Below, piece after piece: positions 40,619-48,144 of a DNA stretch of 64,000 nucleotides. Numbering within the stretch: the first letter of the stretch is position 1; each line of letters begins with the position of its first letter. Below the pieces are notes generated by a model. The model ran no database searches. It saw nothing but the letters and a program-made list of their open reading frames with translations, and was not told the DNA's origin. The translations under genes were made by a program, and so were the position numbers. Where the stretch lies: NCBI RefSeq assembly GCF_012396365.1, contig NZ_JAAXPG010000027.1, forward strand, positions 35,464-99,463, given 5' to 3'. This stretch comes from Nocardiopsis alborubida. GTDB taxonomy: Bacteria; Actinomycetota; Actinomycetes; Streptosporangiales; Streptosporangiaceae.

Positions 40619-41197
40619 CCCGTCTTTCAGTTCAATCCGCCGGAGCGGTTCGTCGCGGGGACCGTGGGCCAGCCGGGAGACCGCACCTTCTTCCTCCAAG
40701 CCGTGGGCGAGGGGCGCATCACCAGCGTGGTTCTGGAGAAGGCGCAGGTCGAGGCGCTCGCCACCCGCATCGAGGAACTACTGGAAGAGGTGCACCGGCG
40801 CTTCGGCTCCCCGCCGGAGGACACCGCCCCGCCCGAGGACGACGCTCCCCTGGAGCAGCCCATCGAGCAGGACTTCCGGGTCGGCACCCTGGCCCTGGCC
40901 TGGGACGCCGAGGCCGCCCGCGTCATCATCGAGGCCCAGGAGATCGACGAGACCGCGGGCGAGGACCTGATCGAGGACGACGAGGAGGAGCTGGAGGTCT
41001 TCGCCGAGGAGGCCCCCGCCCACCGCTACGTCCTGCGCGTCTACCTCACCCCCGGTGCCGCCCGCTCCTTCGCCGGACGCGCGCTGAAGGTGGTCGCCGC
41101 CGGACGTCCGGACTGCCCGCTGTGCGGACGCCCGCTCGACCCCAACGGCCACATCTGCGTACGCCAGAACGGCTACCGGCCCGACAGCCTCGTCTGA
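40616..41197 (+). CDS. DUF3090 family protein
   Basis: 193 residues. It begins FQFNPPERFVAGTVGQPGDRTFFLQA, the hallmark of DUF3090. The middle has EQDFRVGTLALAWD and an acidic stretch. The end is a CPLCGRPLDPNGHIC zinc-ribbon-like four-ligand motif. It is an actinobacterial-only family always found with the histidine phosphatase and SCO1664-like genes. Its function is not established; the zinc ribbon suggests nucleic acid or protein binding. The gene immediately precedes the SCO1664-like gene, 57 bases away. Confidence 0.88.
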   Translation: MPVFQFNPPERFVAGTVGQPGDRTFFLQAVGEGRITSVVLEKAQVEALATRIEELLEEVHRRFGSPPEDTAPPEDDAPLEQPIEQDFRVGTLALAWDAEAARVIIEAQEIDETAGEDLIEDDEEELEVFAEEAPAHRYVLRVYLTPGAARSFAGRALKVVAAGRPDCPLCGRPLDPNGHICVRQNGYRPDSLV

Positions 41198-41254
41198 GGC
41201 GCGGATGAGCACACCACCGGCGGGCCACCGGGCGCGCAGACCCGGGGGCCCGAG

Positions 41255-42007
41255 ATGAGGGACACCGCCGACGCCTTCGACGGACTCAGCCCGGCCGCCG
41301 GGCTCGACCTGCTCCGCAGCGGGGAGATCACCGTGGAGGGGCGGCTGACCTCCGCCTCCAACGCCACCCTGTACTGCACCGTCTCCGACGGTGTGCGCTC
41401 CGCCGCCTGTGTGTACAAGCCGGTGGCGGGGGAGCGGCCGCTGTGGGACTTCCCCGACGGAACCCTGGCCGGGCGCGAGGTCAGCGCCCACGCCGTCTCC
41501 GAGGCGCTGGGCTGGGAGGTCGTCCCGCCCACGGTGCACCGCGACGGCCCGTTCGGCGAGGGCATGGTGCAGCTGTGGGTGCACGGCGACACCACCGTGG
41601 ACCTGGTCGCCCTGGCGCGGGAGACCGACAACGCCGCCCTGCGCCGCATGGCAGTGTTCGACGCGGTCATCAACAACTCCGACCGCAAGATCGGCCACCT
41701 GCTGCCCACCCCCGGCGGACACCTGTACGGCTGCGACCACGGGGTCTCCCTCGCCGAGGACTACAAGCTGCGCACCGTGCTGTGGCAGTGGCAGGGCCAG
41801 CCGCTGCTCCATGACGCCCTGGAGGCCCTGGGGGCGGTGCGCGACCAGCTCGCCGACGCGGACAGCGCCCTGTCCCGGGAGCTGGCACTGCACCTGACCG
41901 GACCCGAGGCCTACGCGGTGCGCAGCCGGGTGGACCTGCTCATCCGGCACGGCATCCACCCCTACCCGGCGCCGGACTGGCCCGCGGTGCCCTGGCCGCC
42001 GATCTGA
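41255..42007 (+). CDS. SCO1664 family protein (PI3/4-kinase-like fold)
   Basis: 250 residues from ATG 41255. Sequence landmarks are CVYKPVAGERPLWDFPDGTLAGREVSAHAVS near 50 (a phosphate-loop Lys and the AGREVSA helix), RMAVFDAVINNSDRKIGHLL near 130 (catalytic Asp-Arg-Lys like NxxDRK in HipA/PI-kinase folds) and YGCDHGVSLAEDYKLRTVLW near 155 (the metal-binding D). So it looks like an active kinase of unknown target, specific to Actinobacteria. Homologs lie next to DUF3090 and the phosphatase. In S. coelicolor the next gene is mshC, but none is present here. Confidence 0.85.
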   Translation: MRDTADAFDGLSPAAGLDLLRSGEITVEGRLTSASNATLYCTVSDGVRSAACVYKPVAGERPLWDFPDGTLAGREVSAHAVSEALGWEVVPPTVHRDGPFGEGMVQLWVHGDTTVDLVALARETDNAALRRMAVFDAVINNSDRKIGHLLPTPGGHLYGCDHGVSLAEDYKLRTVLWQWQGQPLLHDALEALGAVRDQLADADSALSRELALHLTGPEAYAVRSRVDLLIRHGIHPYPAPDWPAVPWPPI

Positions 42008-42175
42008 GGTCGGGCCAGGCCTCCGGCCGCCCGGTGTGACGGGCACGGGACGGGCGCCCTGACTGCCTGCCGCACGCGAACACCCGGACGGGCGTTTCCC
42101 CGAGCGGGAGTCCGGTCCGGTGCGGGGGTCCCGACTACCGGGGGGTGGGAATGGCGTGCTCCTTGCCCCTGACGG

Positions 42176-42191
42176 CACAATGGGGCACGTG
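42176..42191 (+). promoter_or_regulatory. -10 element of a leaderless GTG
   Basis: CACAAT (42176-42181), seven bases (GGGGCAC), GTG 42189. The same CACAAT-GGG pattern precedes the phosphopantetheinyl transferase start at 14257. This favours GTG 42189 over the in-frame ATG at 42180. Confidence 0.5.
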
Positions 42192-42980
42192 AGCAACGAG
42201 TGGAACTACCTATTCGACATGGACGGCGTGCTCGTACGCGAGCAGCACCCCATCCCGGGCGCGGACGAGCTCATCGCGGAGCTGCGCGAGAACGGGATCC
42301 CGTTCATGGTGTTGACCAACAACTCCATCTACACCCCCCGCGATCTGCGCGCGCGTCTGCTCAGCTCGGGCCTGGACATCCCCGAGGAGTCGATCTGGAC
42401 GTCGGCCCTGGCCACCGCCCAGTTCCTCCAGACCCAGCGCCCCAACGGGTCGGCCTACGTCGTCGGTGAGTCCGGCCTGACCACCGCCCTGCACAACGTC
42501 GGCTACGTGATGACCGAGCGCGACCCCGACTACGTGGTGCTCGGTGAGACCCGCACCTACAGCTTCGAGGCCATAACCCGCGCGATCCGGCTGGTCCGCG
42601 GCGGCGCCCGGTTCATCGCCACCAACCCCGACGAGACCGGTCCCAGCGCCGAGGGCCCGCTGCCCGCCACGGGCGCGGTCGCCGCGCTGATCGAGAAGGC
42701 CACCGGTCGCCGCCCCTACTTCGTGGGCAAGCCCAACCCGCTGATGATGCGGTCGGCGCTGCGCCGGATCGGCGCGCACTCGGAGAACACCCTGATGGTG
42801 GGCGACCGGATGGACACCGACGTGCTCAGCGGGTTGGAGGCGGGCCTGCAGACCCTGCTGGTGCTCTCGGGCATCTCCGGGCGCGAGACCGCCGAGCAGT
42901 TCCCCTACCGTCCGACCCGTGTGATCGGTTCGGTGAAGGACCTGGTGGGCATCACCCGCGACCCCTTCCAGCGGGACTGA
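42189..42980 (+). CDS. HAD-superfamily IIA hydrolase (NagD-like)
   Basis: 263 residues. It has motif I FDMDGVLVREQ at about 8, motif II LTNNS at 43, motif III Lys in FVGKPNP near 180 and motif IV GDRMDTDVLSGLEAG near 205. The cap lies between motifs II and III, which makes it HAD class IIA like NagD and phosphoglycolate phosphatases. It probably dephosphorylates a small sugar or glycolate phosphate, or acts in metabolite repair. The GTG start is leaderless. It is not in an operon with neighbours; a strong hairpin follows at 42998. Confidence 0.9.
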   Translation: MSNEWNYLFDMDGVLVREQHPIPGADELIAELRENGIPFMVLTNNSIYTPRDLRARLLSSGLDIPEESIWTSALATAQFLQTQRPNGSAYVVGESGLTTALHNVGYVMTERDPDYVVLGETRTYSFEAITRAIRLVRGGARFIATNPDETGPSAEGPLPATGAVAALIEKATGRRPYFVGKPNPLMMRSALRRIGAHSENTLMVGDRMDTDVLSGLEAGLQTLLVLSGISGRETAEQFPYRPTRVIGSVKDLVGITRDPFQRD

Positions 42981-42997
42981 CGTCCGGACACGACGAC

Positions 42998-43026
42998 GGG
43001 GGCGGCGGACCGTGTCCGCCGCCCCC
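42998..43026. terminator. Strong hairpin between HAD phosphatase and rbpA
   Basis: A perfect 13-bp stem (42998-43010 with 43014-43026) with a CGT loop. It lies between convergent genes and can terminate either. No T-run. Confidence 0.65.
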
Positions 43027-43041
43027 GGGTGTCGCGGGGTG

Positions 43042-43425
43042 TCAGGCGCTCTGCCGCTGCTTGGCGAGCTCCTCCACCTTGGCCGCCTCCTCGCGGCGGC
43101 GGGCGCGGAGCAGGGCCAGGCGCTCGGCGAGGACCTCCTCCAGGTCCTCCATGCTCCGACGCTCCAGCAGCATGTCCCAGTGGGTGCGCGTGGGCTTGGC
43201 GTTCTTGGGCTCCTCGCCGGAGCCGTCCCGCCGCAGGGCGCGGTCGCCGCAGAAACGGCACTCCCACTCGGCGGGAATCTCTGCCTCGGTCGCGAAGGTG
43301 ACCGAGAAGCGGTGGCCCCGGGTGCAGTCGTAGGTGACTTCCTGCCGCGGAGCCAGGTCGGTGTTGCGGTCGTTCTCGTAGCTCGTCGCCCCGAGCCGGG
43401 TGCCGCGAAGTGCTCGCTCGGCCAT
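43042..43425 (-). CDS. rbpA: RNA polymerase-binding protein RbpA
   Basis: 127 residues from ATG 43425 (GGAGG upstream). It starts MAERALRGTRLGATSYENDRN, continues with EVTYDCTRGHRFSVTFATEAEIPAEWECRFCGDRAL (the zinc-binding Cys/His/Cys pairs) and ends with the sigma-interaction helices TRTHWDMLLERRSMEDLEEVLAERLALL. All three RbpA parts are recognisable: N-terminal tail, core and sigma-interaction domain. RbpA binds the vegetative sigma factor and the RNA polymerase beta' subunit, stabilises open complexes, and has been linked to low-level rifampicin tolerance. It is preceded by a sigma-R-like promoter. It is a housekeeping protein of all actinobacteria. Confidence 0.95.
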   Translation of the reverse strand: MAERALRGTRLGATSYENDRNTDLAPRQEVTYDCTRGHRFSVTFATEAEIPAEWECRFCGDRALRRDGSGEEPKNAKPTRTHWDMLLERRSMEDLEEVLAERLALLRARRREEAAKVEELAKQRQSA

Positions 43426-43467
43426 CGTGTGGGTGCCTCCAGGCGCTTGTGCGGTCTCGCGGGGTGT

Positions 43468-43493
43468 AACGCGTCGGTCCACGTCAAGATTCC
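43468..43493 (-). promoter_or_regulatory. Sigma-R (oxidative/thiol stress)-type promoter of rbpA
   Basis: Minus strand GGAAT (43493-43489), exactly 18 bases, GTT (43470-43468). This equals the sigma-R consensus GGAAT-N18/19-GTT. The position, about 45 bases upstream of the ATG, is right for a promoter with a short leader. In S. coelicolor rbpA is a known sigma-R target, so the site is expected to work here. Confidence 0.75.
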
Positions 43494-44031
43494 CCGCTGA
43501 CCTGAGGTCGAACCACCTCCGGCCCCCGGGGGCCACCCCGATCCCAAAACATCGTCCGGTGCGCCGAGTGTGGCACATGTGACCTGGGACACTCCAGACT
43601 GGCTGTTTCGGGTGTGTCTCTATATGCGCCCGCCAGGGGAGAAAAACGTCCGCTAAGCCCTGCTTTCGTCTTCCCGGCGCACCCTCCTCCCTGGTGGGGA
43701 GGGCGCCGCGCCTCCGCGACCGAATCAACGGCCGCACGGTCCCGCCGGTCGTCATCCACGACCGCGGGGCGATCCCGCTTGAACCCCGCCCGTCACACTG
43801 TGTCCACCCTTACCGCGCTCCCCTCCGGGCCCGTCACCGCACGGTTCCCGCAGTTCACGACTGGAAAGGCGCGCGCACGACAATGGCTTGCGGAAAGGGC
43901 CGTGCCTTCCGGCCCTGGGGATTATCACTCTCCGGAACGCGCTCTGTGGTAGGAAATCCCGATCTCCGCCCCTCCGTGTGCGATAAGGATCCATTATGCC
44001 GACATGGCCGCCCGAGGTGTCTGGTGGTATG

Positions 44032-44061
44032 TTGACTCGCCGTACACCGAAAAGCTTAGGT
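44032..44061 (+). promoter_or_regulatory. Vegetative-type promoter of the conservon
   Basis: TTGACT (44032-44037), 18 bases, TTAGGT (44056-44061). It would give a leader of about 105 bases before cvnA at 44175. Confidence 0.5.
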
Positions 44062-44174
44062 TGGGGAAATTCGCCCCCTTCCTTTGAGTGTGCCCAGTGT
44101 GACGGAAATGTCCCCTTCGGTGCGTCCGCCCGTGCCGGAACCAGGAGCGACGGTGCGGCCGGACGTGGAGCCCC

Positions 44175-45536
44175 ATGACTGTTGAGACCTCCCTCCCCAG
44201 AGGAGGCATGCCCGCGTGGCTGTCCGCGCCGCGCTGGCTCCTCCTCCCGCTCGCGGCGCTGCTCTTGTGGGCCGTGCTCCCGTGGGCCGTGCCCGAGGCC
44301 CGGACCCCGCCCGTCCTGGTCGCCTCCGCGGTCCTCCTCCTGCTCCTGCTGGTCCTCGCGGTGCTGCTCAACCAGCGCGACCGGCGGATCCGCGACCTGG
44401 GCGCGCGGCTCGACGCGCTGCGCGCCGACAGCGCATCCCTGGCCGACGAGCACCTGCCCCTCCTGGCCCGGCGCCTGCGCGCGGGCGACTCCGCCGACAC
44501 GGCCCTGCGCGCCCTGCCCCTTCCCGCCGACCACGGGAGCCGCGCCGTCCTGCGGGCCGTGGCCACCGAGATCGCCGCGGCCGAACGCCGGCGCTCGGCC
44601 GCGATGGCCGCCTGCGCCACCGCCGCCGGGCGCGTCCAGGCCCTGAGCACCACCATGCTCGCCGACCTGCGCCGGATGCAGGAGCGCTACGGCGACGGCG
44701 AGGCGAACGCCGACATCCTCGGCGACCTCATGCACCTGGACCACAGCACCGCCCAGACCGGACGCGTCGCCGACAGCATCGCCGTCCTCACCGGGGCCCG
44801 CTCCGGCCGCCGCTGGGGCCGGGCCATCGGCATGGAGAGCGTCGTCCGCGGCGCCATGGCCCGCATCGGCTCCTACCAGCGCGTACGCGTGCACAACGCC
44901 TCCACGCAGGCGATCGCCGGGTTCGCTGCCGAGGGCGTCATCCACGCCCTGGCCGAGATCCTGGACAACGCCACCAGGTTCTCCCCGCCCACCGCCGAGG
45001 TCCACGTCCACGTGGAGGAGGTCCAGGCCGGGATCGCGGTCATGGTCGAGGACGGCGGCCTGGTCATGGGGGAGGAGGCCCTGCGCCGCGCCCGCCGCAC
45101 CGTCGAGAACGGCCTGGACCTGGCCGCCATCTCCGGAACCCGCCTGGGCCTCTCGGTCGTCGGCCAGATCGCCCACCGCTACGGCCTGTCGGTGTCCTTC
45201 CGCTCCTCCTCCCGGGGCGGCACCGCGGTCGTCCTCCTGCTGCCCCGCAAGCTCGTCAAACCCCTTCCCGCGCCCGCGGTCCCCGACTCCCCGGCCTCCC
45301 CGCCCGGGGACGCACGGGAACCCCGGACCGCCCCCACGCCCGCCCCGGCCGCTCCGGCCGAGGCGGAGACCACCGCCGAGGACGTCGGCGGACTGCCCCG
45401 GCGCCGCCGCGGCCGGACCCTCGCGGCGGCCGAGAACACCAGGCCCGCACCCCGCAGGAGCAACCCCGCCGCCGTGGCGAGGGGCTTCGGCGAGTTCCGC
45501 TCCGCGGTGCGCGGCCCGACCGACAAGGACGCATGA
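44175..45536 (+). CDS. cvnA: Conservon protein CvnA (membrane sensor-kinase-like)
   Basis: 453 residues from ATG 44175 (GGAG upstream). Two membrane helices (about 20-40 and 45-65) are followed by a long alpha-helical region and a HATPase domain: AEILDNATRFSPPTAEV near 255 (N box), VEDGGLVMGE near 285 and LAAISGTRLGLSVVGQIAHRYGLSVSFRSS near 315 (G2). No phosphoacceptor His motif of the standard HisKA type is present, as is usual in conservons. The C-terminal 90 residues are Pro/Ala/Arg-rich. CvnA proteins sit on the membrane and form a complex with CvnB, CvnC and CvnD. The gene overlaps cvnB by four bases. Confidence 0.9.
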   Translation: MTVETSLPRGGMPAWLSAPRWLLLPLAALLLWAVLPWAVPEARTPPVLVASAVLLLLLLVLAVLLNQRDRRIRDLGARLDALRADSASLADEHLPLLARRLRAGDSADTALRALPLPADHGSRAVLRAVATEIAAAERRRSAAMAACATAAGRVQALSTTMLADLRRMQERYGDGEANADILGDLMHLDHSTAQTGRVADSIAVLTGARSGRRWGRAIGMESVVRGAMARIGSYQRVRVHNASTQAIAGFAAEGVIHALAEILDNATRFSPPTAEVHVHVEEVQAGIAVMVEDGGLVMGEEALRRARRTVENGLDLAAISGTRLGLSVVGQIAHRYGLSVSFRSSSRGGTAVVLLLPRKLVKPLPAPAVPDSPASPPGDAREPRTAPTPAPAAPAEAETTAEDVGGLPRRRRGRTLAAAENTRPAPRRSNPAAVARGFGEFRSAVRGPTDKDA

Positions 45537-45940
45537 TGGACCTCGACAAGCTGACCTGGCTCCTCGAAGGCCTCCTGGAACGCACGCCCGGCACCCGCCA
45601 CGCCCTCGTGCTCTCCCGCGACGGGCTCAAGCTGTGCCACAGCTCCGGCCTGCGCGCCGACAGCGCCGACCACCTCGCCGCGATCGCCGCCGGGGTGCAG
45701 AGCCTGGCGCACAGCGCCTCGGTGGAGTTCGGGGACGGGGCGGGCGGCGTCCGCCAGGCCATGGCCGAGTTCTACGGCGGCCTGCTCTTCATCGTCGAGG
45801 CCGGACACGGCGCCCACCTGGCCGTCATCACCTCCGAGGAGGCCGAACCCGGCCTGGTCGGCCACAACATGAACGAGCTGGTCGAGCAGATGGGTGAGTA
45901 CCTGACCACCCCGCCCCGCGCCGCCGCGGGACCGGTATGA
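45533..45940 (+). CDS. cvnB: Conservon protein CvnB (Roadblock/LC7)
   Basis: 135 residues starting at ATG 45533 (two Met codons in a row; the second at 45536 is also possible). It has a roadblock/LC7 fold: LDKLTWLLEGLLERTPGTRHALVLSRDGLKLCHS at the start, then HLAAIAAGVQSLAHSA and HGAHLAVITSEEAEPGLVGHNMNELVEQMGEYLT. The fold is used by GTPase-activating partners of small Ras-like GTPases, and CvnB interacts with CvnD in Streptomyces. It overlaps cvnA and cvnC by four bases each. Confidence 0.92.
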   Translation: MMDLDKLTWLLEGLLERTPGTRHALVLSRDGLKLCHSSGLRADSADHLAAIAAGVQSLAHSASVEFGDGAGGVRQAMAEFYGGLLFIVEAGHGAHLAVITSEEAEPGLVGHNMNELVEQMGEYLTTPPRAAAGPV

Positions 45941-46296
45941 CCCGCCCGCACCACCAGGAGGGGCCCGACCGCCTCTACGTCATCACCTCGGGCCGCAGCG
46001 GCGGGGCCGACGAGTCCCTGGACGCGGTGACCCTCATCGTGGCCGAGAGCGGGCCCGCCCCCGGCATGCAGTCCGAGCACGCCCGGATCCTGCGGCTGTG
46101 CCGCGGCCCGACGGCGGTGGTGGAGATCTCCGCCCACCTGCGCCTGCCCGTGGCGATCGTGCGCATCCTGGTCACCGACCTCCTCGACACCGGCCTGGTC
46201 ACCGCGCGCCACCCCCGGCCCGCGCCCTCGCCGGCCCGACCCCTCGCCTCCCCGGACGTGTTGGAGAAGGTGCTCGTTGCACTCCACAACCTCTGA
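45937..46296 (+). CDS. cvnC: Conservon protein CvnC (DUF742)
   Basis: 119 residues starting ATG 45937, overlapping cvnB (ATGA). It carries the DUF742 pattern: RLYVITSGRSGG, then EHARILRLCRGPTAVVEISAHLRLPVAIVRILVTDLLDTGLV, a winged-helix-like segment, and LEKVLVALHNL at the end. DUF742 is found only in conservons. It interacts with CvnA/D and may bind DNA or serve as adaptor. Its last 20 bases overlap the cvnD start. Confidence 0.92.
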   Translation: MTRPHHQEGPDRLYVITSGRSGGADESLDAVTLIVAESGPAPGMQSEHARILRLCRGPTAVVEISAHLRLPVAIVRILVTDLLDTGLVTARHPRPAPSPARPLASPDVLEKVLVALHNL

Positions 46297-46921
46297 TCCC
46301 CCCGCGGCCCCGCCCCCGGCCGCCCCGCACGCCTCCGCGGGCCCCGCCCGCGTCCCGCTGCCCGACACCGCCGAGTACGCCCTCAAGATCGCGGTCGTGG
46401 GCGGCTTCGGGGTCGGCAAGACCACCCTGGTCCGCTCGGTCAGCGAGATCCGCCCGCTCAGCACCGAGGAGACCATGACCCGGGCGGGGCACGGGGTCGA
46501 CGACGTGGACGGCGTGGAGGCCAAGCGCGCCACCACCGTCGCCTTCGACTTCGGCCGCATCACCCTGGACGCCACCTCGGTGCTCTACGTCTTCGGCGCC
46601 CCGGGCCAGGAGCGCTTCTGGTTCCTGTGGGACCGCCTGTTCTCCGGAGCCCTGGGCGCGGTCGTCCTGGTCGACACCCGCCGCCTGGAGGACTCCTTCT
46701 ACGCCATCGACCGCCTGGAGGCCCAGGGCACCCCCTTCGTCGTGGCCCACAACGACTTCGGCGGGACCGGCCACAGCCTGGAGAAGGTGCGCGCCGCCCT
46801 GGACCTGGACGCCTCCGTCCCCCTGCTGCGCTGCGACGCGCGCTCGCGCGACTCGGCCAAGCAGGTCCTCATCGCGCTGGTCGACCACGTCCGCGCCCTG
46901 GTCACGGGAGGCACCCGGTGA
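46277..46921 (+). CDS. cvnD: Conservon protein CvnD (Ras-like GTPase)
   Basis: 214 residues from TTG 46277, supported by GGAGAAGG upstream and overlapping cvnC by 20 bases. After a 35-residue Pro/Ala tail the Ras-like fold appears: P-loop VVGGFGVGKTTLV near 40, switch region with TMTRAG, FGAPGQERFWFLWDRLFSGALGAVVLVDTRR near 110 (G3 DxxG is replaced by APGQ), and VVAHNDF near 153 as the G4 equivalent. CvnD proteins are prenylation-independent small GTPases that bind CvnB. It forms with A-C a membrane-bound GTPase switch. GTG of the first P450 overlaps its stop. Confidence 0.92.
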   Translation: MHSTTSDPPAAPPPAAPHASAGPARVPLPDTAEYALKIAVVGGFGVGKTTLVRSVSEIRPLSTEETMTRAGHGVDDVDGVEAKRATTVAFDFGRITLDATSVLYVFGAPGQERFWFLWDRLFSGALGAVVLVDTRRLEDSFYAIDRLEAQGTPFVVAHNDFGGTGHSLEKVRAALDLDASVPLLRCDARSRDSAKQVLIALVDHVRALVTGGTR

Positions 46922-48144
46922 GCGTCCCCCACTCCTGCCCGGTCCGCCTCCACGGCCCCGGCTTCCGGGACGACCCCGGCGGCCTCTACCGGACCATGCG
47001 CGCCGAGCACGGTTCGGTGGTGCCCGTGCTCCTGGAGGGCGACGTGCCCGCGTGGCTGGTCATCGGCTACCGCGAGCTGCACCACGTGCTCAGCACCCCC
47101 GAGGTGTTCGCGCGCTCCTCGCGCCGGTGGAACGCCTGGGACCGGGTACCACAGGACTGGCCGCTGCTGCCGCTGGTGATGCAACTGCCCACGGTCCTGT
47201 ACTCGGAAGGGGACGAGCACCGCAGGCGCGCCGGCGCGGTCGCTGACGCCCTCGCCGGGACCGACCCGCACGAGCTGCGCGCGGTCACCGCCCGCCTGGC
47301 CGACCGCCTCGTCGACGGGTTCTGCGCCTCGACCGGAACGGACCTGCGCCCCTCCTACACCGCGCGCCTGCCAGCCCTGGTGCTGAGCTGGCTCTACGGG
47401 CTGGACGACGAGCGGGGCGACCACGTCGCCTCCCTCATGACCACCATGATCGACGGCGGGGCCCAGGCGCTGGAGGCCCAGCACGCCCTCCTGGCCGCCA
47501 TGGCCGAACTCGTCGCCCGACGGCGCGCCGAACCCGGGTCCGACGTGGTCTCGCGCCTGCTCGCCCACCCCGCGGGCTACACCGACGAGGAGGCGGTCCC
47601 CGAGCTGGTCGTCATGCTCGGGGGCGGCAACCAGCCCACCGGCGAGTGGCTGGGCAACGCGCTGCGCCTGATGCTCACCGACGACCACTTCGCCTCCTCC
47701 CTCGCGGGCGCCCGCCACAGCGCCCGGGAGGCCCTCAACGAGGTCCTGTGGGAGGACACCCCCACACAGGTCCACGCGGGCCGCTTCGCCGTCCACGACG
47801 TGGAGCTGGACGGACAGCTCATCCGCCGGGGAGACCTGGTGCTGCTCGGGCTGGCGGGGGCCAACACCGACCCGCGCGTGCGCTCCGCGGTCCCCGCCTC
47901 CGGTGACCGGGGCAACCACGCCCACCTGTCCTTCTCCCACGGCGAGCACTCCTGTCCCTACCCGGCCCAGGAGATCGCCGAGATCATCGCGGTGACCGGA
48001 ATCGAGGTCCTCATGGACCGGCTGCCCGACCTCGAACTGGCCGTCGACCCCTCCGAACTGCGATGGCGCCCCTCGCCCTGGGTGCGGGGCGTCGCCTCAC
48101 TGCCCGTGGCCTTCACCCCCGTACCGCCCCTGGGAGCGATCTGA
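46918..48144 (+). CDS. Atypical cytochrome P450 (CYP157-like) lacking the ExxR motif
   Basis: 408 residues from GTG 46918 (GGGAGG before it), overlapping cvnD. The heme-thiolate loop is present as LSFSHGEHSCPYPAQEIAE near 345. The K-helix, however, reads LNEVLWEDTPTQVHAGRF: Trp replaces the Arg of ExxR. The I-helix reads MLGGGNQPTGEWLG instead of AGxET. CYP157 enzymes of Streptomyces, located in conservons, are known to lack ExxR in exactly this way, and they occur next to a CYP154 partner, as here. Whether it turns over substrates or acts as a structural/regulatory heme protein is unclear. Confidence 0.9.
   Translation: MSVPHSCPVRLHGPGFRDDPGGLYRTMRAEHGSVVPVLLEGDVPAWLVIGYRELHHVLSTPEVFARSSRRWNAWDRVPQDWPLLPLVMQLPTVLYSEGDEHRRRAGAVADALAGTDPHELRAVTARLADRLVDGFCASTGTDLRPSYTARLPALVLSWLYGLDDERGDHVASLMTTMIDGGAQALEAQHALLAAMAELVARRRAEPGSDVVSRLLAHPAGYTDEEAVPELVVMLGGGNQPTGEWLGNALRLMLTDDHFASSLAGARHSAREALNEVLWEDTPTQVHAGRFAVHDVELDGQLIRRGDLVLLGLAGANTDPRVRSAVPASGDRGNHAHLSFSHGEHSCPYPAQEIAEIIAVTGIEVLMDRLPDLELAVDPSELRWRPSPWVRGVASLPVAFTPVPPLGAI

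Larger units (their letters stand above)
43426..44174. other. Divergent intergenic region, rbpA / conservon
   Basis: 749 bases, the longest non-coding gap seen. It contains the rbpA sigma-R-type promoter (43468-43493) and the conservon promoter (44032-44061). From about 43920 to 44110 it is markedly AT-richer. A 60-codon frame (43996-44178) overlaps the cvnA start but is not supported by codon pattern. No RNA gene was recognised. Confidence 0.5.

Noticed and set aside
43996..44178. 60-codon ORF overlapping cvnA start
   Set aside because: It contains the conservon promoter, lacks a ribosome site and shows no GC3 bias.
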